Part shown: piece after piece, positions 55,767 through 64,000 of the stretch
How positions within the stretch are numbered: the stretch's first letter is position 1
Layout of the letters: each line of letters starts with the position of its first letter
From: Helicostylum pulchrum
Lineage: Eukaryota; Mucoromycota; Mucoromycetes; Mucorales; Mucoraceae
Assembly (NCBI GenBank): GCA_025677825.1
Contig: JAIXMO010000007.1
Coordinates: 310,001 to 374,000 of the forward strand
DNA: 64,000 bases
Reading direction: 5' to 3'
The notes under the pieces: generated by a model
What the model was told of the DNA's origin: nothing
What the model saw: only the letters and a program-made list of their open reading frames with translations
The model's database searches: none
Program-made: the position numbers and the translations under genes

Positions 55767-58700
55767 GATATGCTATTTTAATTTTTTGCATAATTATGGC
55801 TAAATTATTGCGGTAATTGAATTATTTGGAGATCCGGCTCGCAACAATATGGAGGGTCCGGTCCGTCCTTAAGGATTTATAGTTACTGAACTTTGGTTGA
55901 TCCAAAAAAGGAACTTTGTACCATCCATCAAAAAATAATGCAAAAAGAAAAAAGAAGGTGATACCTAAATACTATAATAAATACCTCAACGATTCTAGTA
56001 AATTATCTTTTTCTGAAAAATAAATTCCTTATAAAAAGTCTTCACAATACTTTTATTGTCTTTTGCCTTTCTAAATCTTTTATTCTATTCTATTATTTTA
56101 TTACGTTTTAAACAGCCAGTACAGTCATATAGTAATTATATCCAAAGCCCAAGTGTTGTATTAAAGCAATATTAGAGCGATATAATCTAGACATATTTTA
56201 TACAAGTAAAAACTATTTCTATAGTCAGATATGTTATTGTGGTTATTCTATAATCAGTGTGTTCATCCATAAAAGGATTATGTATCGTCTATACTCTCTT
56301 TTAGCTTAAAATCATGTCATGTTTAAATTATCTTATTATTTCCTGAGGTCTATATAAAGGGCTCGTAGTTTCTTAAATAAAACAACAACACCTTTTAGTC
56401 TGATAAATCTTTTTATTCTTTTTATTTTTCTTTTATTTTTTTGATATTTATATTTAAATATCACACCAAGTAAAAAAACGAACTTAAGCAAGTGTTAACT
56501 GCTTTAATAAATGCTTAAAAGCTCTGTAACGTATGTACAGGCTAGTCCTAAACAACTAATTGACTGACAAGCAGCTAGAAAAAAAAAGTGTAATAGCCAA
56601 GAAAGTATAACCTAATAGTGCATTTAACTTTTTTATCATTAATTGCTAAGCTTAATCGCTAAAAGTAGTTATTGCTGTTTTTTTTAAAAAAAGGCTGACA
56701 ATCTAAGCATGAGTTAATAGTTATAATTTTTGAACTTTGATTAAAGACAAATTAAAAAAGAAAAAAAAAATCACTTTTCTCATTAGATGGCTACAGAAAC
56801 ACTTAAAAGTTTCTTTATATCACTTTTTCGACTTTTTAAATCACTAAAAATATCTAATTTTTTTCGTAGTGAAATAAGAAGGCAATAGTAAATTTAAATG
56901 AGTTCAAGCTCCTGTTTTATAGGTAGAAAAATATAAGGAATTAAAGTGTTTCGGTAAAAATTACAATGTCGAAATGAATTCAACTTATTATAAACACTCT
57001 CAATCAAGTATTTACTCTCCAGTGAGAACCATCATTGCTCTCTAATGCTAATTGGTAATATTTTTCTTTTAAAATTATCTGCTCTCACGGTGCGGTTCCC
57101 TGTACATTTTATAAATGGCAAGGTCGATAGTGCCACCTCACACAAAACATTGGCAACTGTTATTTAATTTAATTGTACGACCATTTTTTAGTTGCATATT
57201 ACATTTTCTTTTGAAACAAAAAAAAAAAAAAAGACGTTTAAATTCGTCGGTTAATCTTGCATTTACAGCAATATCTTGCATCGCCAAGCTTATCTTTACT
57301 CATTCAATTTGGAGACATATAGATAAGAAAAGTTATTTCGAGGCACATTGTCTTCATTAATAAAAAGCATGGCCGATTCTTCTAAAGTTTGGGCCAGTTG
57401 GTCACAAGTCTTTTTTGAGTATCTCTTGTAAATATAATCGATCGCTGCAGTTTTGTAGATATCTTGACACACATTAAGATGTTGTATAAAGACAAGAAAT
57501 AGGTGTCTTTTTTTTTAAAAAAAAGAAGAGAAATAATAGATCAAAAAACCAGAAATTGATGTGTCATTTGACAACACGAATATATCTTTTTTTATCTTTT
57601 TTACAGGTACAAACGATCCAAAAAAAAAAAAAATGTTGCTCCAATATCTATATTTGTAAATACAATAATTTAGTTACAGGTCATATATACATATGTGTAT
57701 ATGTGTGTACCAATGCTAATAATATACTACGAAAGACTGCTCAACTGCGCCAAAAAGAAAAAGAAAAAGAAAAAAAGAAAAAGAAAAAAAGGCCAAGAAT
57801 AAAAGGCTCATTTACACAAAGCTGCGCCTCGTTTATTTGTCGCGGTGTTACAAGATACATATTTAAGTGCATACAGTGTGTGTATCTTGTTGCAAGTTGT
57901 CAAAAAAAGAAAGAGACAAAGAAGAAGAACATCTAATTTGTTAAACAGGAATAATTATAGTCAGGGTTGGGTGAGTTCAGGGTGAAAAAAAAAAAAACGC
58001 TTACAAAAAGTCCAACTACAAGGTTTATTGTCTTAAAGTGGGAACTTTTTCAGGTTTTTTTTTCCCCAGTTCTTATAATAAATAAAGTTGATAATCTAAG
58101 ATACACAGCGCGTCCTTCATCAATTGGAAATTTTTTTTGACAACGTTGGACGAATCTTTAAAATAGATTGGCCATTTTTGAGAACTTCATTTGGCCACTT
58201 TTTTTTTGAAAATGAATTTGTCAATTTTTAGAAGTTTATATATAAAAAAAAACGTTGGCTTAAGATTATTTTACAATAAGGGGTCGTCGATGTCGATCCA
58301 ACCAAATTTATTCGTTTTATTATTGGTCGATAAACAAATGAACCTAATGAAACGCTCCTACTGCCTTTTCTACGCAAAGGTGCTCGTATAATGTTATTTG
58401 AAATTCTTGTATGAGACAACATTTTTGACGTGTTAAAATAAGTTGTCGGCAACAAGTTGTAGACACGTACTTAAAAAATGATTAAAAAATAGATTGCGCG
58501 AGAAAACAGATCCTCTATTTTATCAACCCAAGCCGTATATATTCTATCTTTTTTAACTATATATATACCAGTAAGTTCTTGCTCACGTAAGCTCAGTTTT
58601 CTTAATTTTGAAGATATACATAACGTTTTCTAACTAAAAGTTAATTTATTTTTTAGAATCAATACATGTAGAGGACGTTCTGATGTATTCGCCAATGCGA

Positions 58701-60403
58701 CAGAAAAGCTGAGTGAACTTGACTACATAATGAATATACGAAGAAAAGTCTTGGAGTTGATGGTTGGACGGGATAAAGACATATTTATCAAATGGGGCGA
58801 AACGTCTACCTATGTCGCCACGGCAGTCAAGCACACGAACAACAACAACAAGCACTGTATTAAAGCTAAAAAAAAGTAGATGGAATAATTGTATGCCATG
58901 TATCCAAAGTAGTATATGCATGCCACATCAAATAAGCTAAGGCATCTGCCGATTTTGGAAAGATTGTTAGCAACAAATTCAAGCTTGCAGCGGAAACGGA
59001 AATGCACCATTGATGGATGTTGTCATGTCCGGCAAATTAACAACAGAATGCAGCATTGTCATCCAAAACCTACAGCATATCAAACAAAGGGTCAATTGTG
59101 GTCCATCAGAAAAAAACGTACGGAAAAAAAGTTGACATCACAATTGGTGGCAAAAAGTCAAAACAAAAAAGCACCCTGTTAACCAAATTAAATATCTAAG
59201 GGTAGTTAGCAAAATGCCATCATGAAGATGCCCGTATCTTATGATGTATTTATGACCGGAATGGATTGACAAGGTAGGATAGACAATACATTTTTTTTAA
59301 TAGTAACACTTTATATAATGCAACCAATTGATACATGTTTACAAAGATATATACGCTACCAGATTTGTTTTAGGGAGATTGATGATACGAGTAAATCTAC
59401 AATTAATAAACTATTTCAAGCAGACGTTTGTCTTGCCAATGAACTAGCGAGTATGCACGTTTACATACAAACTATATATACGTCTTTATTGTCTTCTAAT
59501 TGCGTAGGAGCGTTCGGTTAGTTTGACGAGATGACTTTTTTTTTACCTCCTTTAAAACGACAATTAAACTTGAATGGCCTCTCTTTCTTCAGCTCGAAAA
59601 GAGCAGCGAAGAGTAAAAGTTTAGTGAACAGTACTGCGTAAATTTAATGATAAATATTGGTTGACCTCATTTCTGCACCCTTTTTTTTGTTGGTGTGTGT
59701 AGTTGCTAATAAATAAAATTTGTTTGTGTTCATTATAGTTACTGTAATACGATACATGAACCAGCAATATTTGATGTGGTTACTTACTTCTCGGAAGAAA
59801 TGTTTTAATTTGGAACGGGCTTCATTTAAAATACATGTTATTGACAATTGCTATTTTATTATTGTATGAAGTATTTTATTATAGGTTCACGTTTTAAGGA
59901 GATGTAGGGAAAATGCCAGTGCTCTCTAAAAAAAAAAAAAAATGTGTGGCTTAATTGTGTGCAGTTCTAATTTAGACTTTTTTAGCATAATGTACCTATT
60001 TTTAAGCTACTGCCATTTCAAAATAGGTTACACGTTAAACATGACTGCACTATCACCATACTTGTAAGCATGACATAAATAGAGCGTGTGCTGATATATT
60101 GAAGTATGAAACAGTTGGAAGATTTTGTCTATCATCATTTATACCAGGGGCTAACAAAACAAAAAAAAAAAAATTTATTATAAAGAAAACGTGGATAAGG
60201 GAGCTATTATGATGTTTGTTTTTTTATATAACGCTTTGGGAAACAAACCTATTAAAAAAACGCCATATCACTTCTATTTTGAGTAGAGCCGATTTATTAA
60301 CTATAAAAACCTTGTTTTTTTTTCTCAAACCAAAAAAAAAAAAAACCCTTCTTTAATTTACTTTATATTTTTTTTTATTATATTTTTTTTTTATTTTGCA
60401 CAA
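55767..60403. other. 4.6-kb gene-poor region
   Basis: No gene can be supported. Noted items: a hairpin at 57850-57890 (ACAAGATACA/TGTATCTTGT arms, 21-nt loop), an (A)-rich/AAAAAG repeat near 57753-57789, and a relic open frame at 58640-58879 (plus; contains ELDYIMNIRRKVLELMVG, ends in TAG, no start codon) with a possible splice acceptor at 58656. Other ORFs here look like shadows. Confidence 0.4.
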
Positions 60404-61024
60404 ATGTCATATACCATAAAATCAAAGACTGAGAATAAAAGACAAAGTTTATATACGTGTATTCGCTATGCTACAAAGTTGATTAAACTTCGTACTGATA
60501 TTCGTAAACACCGAACTCAGCCAAATGTTATTATACCGATCAAACCAAAGTATTATGACAACAACAGTAGTCATTACTTTTATGGAGATGATGAAGAAGA
60601 TCTGTATGACGAAAAGCATGATTCTATTAATATTAAGTATAGTTCGCGTCATGAAAGTCAGCTTGCACTCCCTTCAAGAAATACATATATCAGTGCCACA
60701 AGCATAATTTGTGAACAAAATCTTGACAACAATCAAGAAGAAGAAGAAGAAGAAGAAGAAGAAGAAGAAGAAGAAGAAGAAGATGAATTTGATGATGATG
60801 AATTTGATGATAATGAATCATTGAATGATGACGATAGTTACTTTGATAGTTATATGATGGAAGATGAGGACTCGTACTCTTCTGCACTAAAAAAGCTATC
60901 TGGTATATCTTTTAAATACAACCCCAAACCCAATAGAGCTGTATTAATAACACTATCACCTTGTTCTTTGGCCGCTGCAAATGCTGCTAGACAAAGACGA
61001 CAAAAATTTAGAATTAGCTGTTAA
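60404..61024 (+). CDS. acidic low-complexity protein, function unknown
   Basis: Intronless, 206 aa. The N-terminus is basic (MSYTIKSKTENKRQ, TKLIKLRTDIRKHR); the middle (about 112-160) is Glu/Asp-rich, including about 16 Glu encoded by a GAA/AGA trinucleotide repeat at about 60737-60783. The C-terminus returns to a neutral/basic segment (NPKPNRAVLITLSPCSLAAANAARQRRQKF style). The start follows a T-rich leader typical of expressed genes here. No family recognised; a lineage-specific gene is likely. Confidence 0.6.
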   Translation: MSYTIKSKTENKRQSLYTCIRYATKLIKLRTDIRKHRTQPNVIIPIKPKYYDNNSSHYFYGDDEEDLYDEKHDSINIKYSSRHESQLALPSRNTYISATSIICEQNLDNNQEEEEEEEEEEEEEEEDEFDDDEFDDNESLNDDDSYFDSYMMEDEDSYSSALKKLSGISFKYNPKPNRAVLITLSPCSLAAANAARQRRQKFRISC

Positions 61025-61854
61025 GCCCCCCTCCCCCCTTCATAGATTTCATTATATATATTATTATATTTCATTATACATATCATTTTTTTTCTCTCTT
61101 TATACATATATAGTTACTTAATTAGTTATACATTTATTATTACACATTATACATCTCCCCCTTTTGATTTCTTATACTTTTTTTTCTTTTATTTATTAAA
61201 GTTTACTTTCTACCACATATATAACTGCGTGCGACAATGTTCCTTTTTTTTTAAAAGTTGCTGTTATTGTCACTTGATAGTGCATGCACATATCAGCCCT
61301 GTGTAACACGTAATAATAGATGTGAGAGCATGTAACAACTTTTCAGTTAAATGACATACGAATAAAAAATGTATATCTTTTTCCAATTCAAGTATATAAT
61401 AATCAATTTATATAACAAATCCGGAAATAATGTAGTATTAGTAGTCTCATGAGTATGAATACCGTTTTCAGGCGAATAAAAAATGAAATTCGATGAATTA
61501 TATATACAACTTGTTTTTTCGTCAATTAAAAAAATAAAATGTGGCGACTCACCCCCTTTAATGTCGACATAATGAACCAAGTATATATTTTTCAACAGTT
61601 GTGGCAAAAAAAAAAAAAAAAAAAAAATGCAAAGGGACACTGACAAAAAAACCTACTTGTATATGCATCTTACCTTTCTAGATCACTATGCATGACCATG
61701 AGGGGGAAAATCTGGAGTCACAGTACCCACCCAATGTTTACTATTTGGGGGGTGTCCAAGTGTACTATAGAAAAAGCGTTTCGAATAAAGAGTAATTCCT
61801 CGTGTGTACACATTACTTTTTCGCCCCTAAAATTTAAATAGGCATAGTTATACA

Positions 61855-61891
<37 letters not shown>

Positions 61892-62963
61892 TGCTTTAAA
61901 AAGCTATTTAACCGAATCAAAGGGCAATACTCCGATTCGTTAACCCCTATGAAAACTACCAATTCCATTGTGCAATAATCCACTTTCAAATCGAACTTTT
62001 TTTTTTGGAGCTCAAAGAAGTTTTATATATTTTTTTGGTACATGATTGTAAACACTTTTTGTTTATTTCGCATGATTTATTTACATGTTTCATTTTATCC
62101 GCATAAAAAAGGAGACTGGCGCGAACCAAGTTACGACAACAACAAGTACACATTTGTAGAATAGCAACGATTAACTAAACGTATACAAGTATTATGAAGC
62201 TAGTAGCAGTAGTATAATTACGCCGTGATGACTACGTAAAAGTGACTCCTCCCTATTTTGCCTTTTTCTTTACTTTTTTGTCTTCTTTTTATGTCAATAC
62301 AAACTGATTCGGTTCTTCTTGGAGCAATGGAAAGATCCTTTCTATCTAGGGTTGAAATAGAAACACTTATCACCAACAGTACAAAGCGGGAATCATTTCA
62401 TCAGGTCCCACGGTAAGCTATTTTCTCTTTTGGGCGAGATGCAAGTAATCTAAACTGCTCTGAATGTCTAAATATGAAACTTTAATTGGCGGTGGTATTT
62501 CGAGGTGATGACCGTTTTATGAAACTATCGAGCTTCCTATAACCCCTGATAGATACTATCAAAAACGTTTAATGTACTCTATTGTATGGTTATGCTTTTT
62601 ATTTCTGCGTACGCTTGTTTACTTGTTCCTTTATTTGGTCTGTTTGAACTTTAAATAAACAAAAGCTCAAATGCAATTAATTGTAAATCCTCTTTATTGT
62701 TTAAAATCCGATACTAGTCATTTGTGAATGAGTATGTTTTTTTATGGTAAAAAAACAAGGTTTTTATTTGTGTATAATAATTAATAGTTATTTCAGGGAT
62801 CGAGGTATAATTGTTTATGATTAGTGTAATTGTTACAGATGAACAGCATAAAAAAAGGTTGTATAATAGCAAAGTGTGCTACAAGAAAAAAAAAGGGAAC
62901 TTTGTTTGTTGTTGATGAGGGGAAGTGTGTATAGTGTTACATGAGTGGGGGTGTACAAGAAAA

Positions 62964-63000
<37 letters not shown>

Positions 63001-63020
63001 ATTCAAAAGAAGCAGTGTTT
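61025..63020. other. gene-poor region with possible orphan first exon
   Basis: Contains a 28-nt T-run (61858-61886), an A-run at about 61605-61627 and a (GA)n tract at about 62968-62998. At 62291-62412 an ATG opens 40 codons (MSIQTDSVLLGAMERSFLSR...) that end at a good donor CG|GTAAGC, after a pyrimidine-rich leader. No second exon could be found. Confidence 0.4.
62968..62998. repeat. (GA)n microsatellite
   Basis: About 15 GA units immediately 3' of the RGS gene. Confidence 0.85.
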
Positions 63021-63855
63021 CTATAGTAGATAGTTACGATTGTTTTCTAAAGAAATCCTTTGGTCTGATAATGCGGTAATGACATGAACGATTTCATCTT
63101 GGTCGCTGTCTTCATCATCTTCATCATATCCATCTTCACCGACGACATCTTGTAATTCTTGCAGCTGTTGCTGTTGTCTCATCATGAGATCTTTGTACAC
63201 GGTAGTTTTTACAAATTTGGGTAAGGAATCTTCTGCCATCATGCCGAATAAGTGTTCATTCACTCTGGCAAACATGTGCAACAGTCTAGACAGACATTTA
63301 TCGATTGTGGTTCCTCGGACGGTTACAATACGTTGCTTGGCACTATTTGTTTGTGGGGGCATTAATAGTAATCTGGCGGATGACTTTGCGGGTTTATTAT
63401 GGTTCTTGGAAGGCATGTTTGGAGAGAGCATAAAGTAAGGTATTTCCTTGGGCGGTAATTGACTAACAATAATAAAAACACCTGAAACGTATTTTATTAT
63501 TTCTTGACATAATGTGTAGTCAATATTAACATCGGCGGCGGGTCCCAGGTACGTTTCATAGATGGAGTAGCATTCGGATATCTGATCAAGAACTGTCTTT
63601 TTACCAATGTTCTTCAAGAGTTGGTGGTAGTCTACCCAAAAGTTGATATTTTCAACACAGTAATTGGATCGTAAAAAGTCTCGAAAGTAGAGGCGTAAAA
63701 GTGGGTTCTCGAGAATTTGATTTAGTCTGGTGTACTGAGAGTTATCAGGACAACTTGTTGAGCTTGTACTCGCGTGTGACGCACTAGAGTTAGTTAAGGC
63801 CATACTAGACGGTCTCAAGGGAACAAGTGTTTTATTCTCGACAAACGACTCTGGC

Positions 63856-63889
<34 letters not shown>

Positions 63890-63995
63890 CTTCCGCAAAC
63901 AAAATATCTGATGAATCTTGCTGTGACATTTCCGCTGAAGATACACTTTCAGGATTAGATAAATAAAAATCATACTTTGCATTTTCTAGAGTCAT
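63021..63995 (-). CDS. RGS-domain protein (possibly incomplete at 5' end)
   Basis: 324 aa from an ATG five bases inside the right window edge. After a Ser-rich N-terminus with eleven Gln (CAG/CAA repeat at about 63853-63888), the RGS domain begins with YTRLNQILENPLLRLYFRDF, LRSNYCVENINFWVDYHQL. Its end appears as HLFGMMAEDSLPKFVKTTVYKDLM about 110 residues later than expected, so an insertion of roughly 60 residues (about 185-245) interrupts the fold. RGS domains speed GTP hydrolysis by G-alpha subunits. The C-terminus is acidic. An upstream exon outside the window is possible. Confidence 0.8.
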
Positions 63996-64000
63996 TTTAT

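Noticed and set aside
57556..57936. 126-codon Lys-rich ORF
   Set aside because: It owes its length to an AAAAAG repeat without stops; flanking sequence shows no coding pattern.

Overview
The window is 64 kb of AT-rich nuclear DNA from a fungus, most likely an early-diverging Mucoromycota/Mucorales-type mould. The signs are short spliceosomal introns (mostly 50-90 nt, GTAAGT/GTATGT...AG), long poly-A/T runs, intronless divergent histone pairs, two SPX-VTC-DUF202 polyphosphate-synthase subunits, a fungal DUF98-like protein and a MATA-type HMG protein. No species is claimed. All gene models were built by hand: exons were joined at GT/AG sites that keep the family-conserved frame. Coordinates are good where the protein family is clear and less certain at poorly conserved ends.

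Layout. 0-5 kb: the 3' part of a CaMKK/Elm1-like kinase, PEX13 on the minus strand, and a tRNA-Tyr with an intron. 5-17 kb: a small MGxxxSK coiled-coil protein, an ankyrin protein, the divergent ribosomal protein pair eL43/uL29, an HMG-box factor, a DUF98-like protein, HSP90 and a GH18 chitinase. 17-28 kb: a Bax-inhibitor/Lifeguard-type membrane protein, two tandem VTC genes (minus) and transportin (Kap104). 28-31 kb: tRNA-Gly, an F-box/LRR protein and a decayed non-LTR retroelement endonuclease. 31-39.4 kb: AATF/Bfr2, SF3A1, peroxisomal acyl-CoA oxidase and an SCP2-domain protein; the last two both end in SKL. 39.4-44.8 kb: gene-poor, with a secreted pacifastin-like Cys peptide and a second tRNA-Gly. 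44.8-49 kb: histone cluster, H2B/H2A divergent and H4/H3 divergent, with a Thr-rich RVxF protein between the pairs. 49.8-52.7 kb: a CID + RRM RNA-processing factor (Nrd1/Seb1/SCAF type). 52.7-64 kb: largely gene-poor, with a double-homeodomain protein, tRNA-Asp, relic ORFs, an acidic protein and an RGS-domain protein at the end.

Functional links: PEX13, acyl-CoA oxidase and the SCP2 protein all serve the peroxisome. HSP90, ribosomal proteins, AATF/Bfr2, SF3A1 and the Nrd1-like factor are housekeeping genes. The two VTC subunits would act together in vacuolar polyphosphate synthesis.

Best candidates for something new: (1) a paired CACGTG element, two copies 11 bp apart, 56-57 bp upstream of three tRNA genes (Tyr, Gly, Gly); (2) a ~150-bp dispersed repeat on the 3' side of two tRNA genes; (3) a fungal double-homeodomain protein whose second domain lacks Asn51; (4) a secreted six-Cys pacifastin-like peptide; (5) a shared TCGCGCT element in both divergent histone promoters; (6) three 54-60-nt in-frame, stop-free introns.
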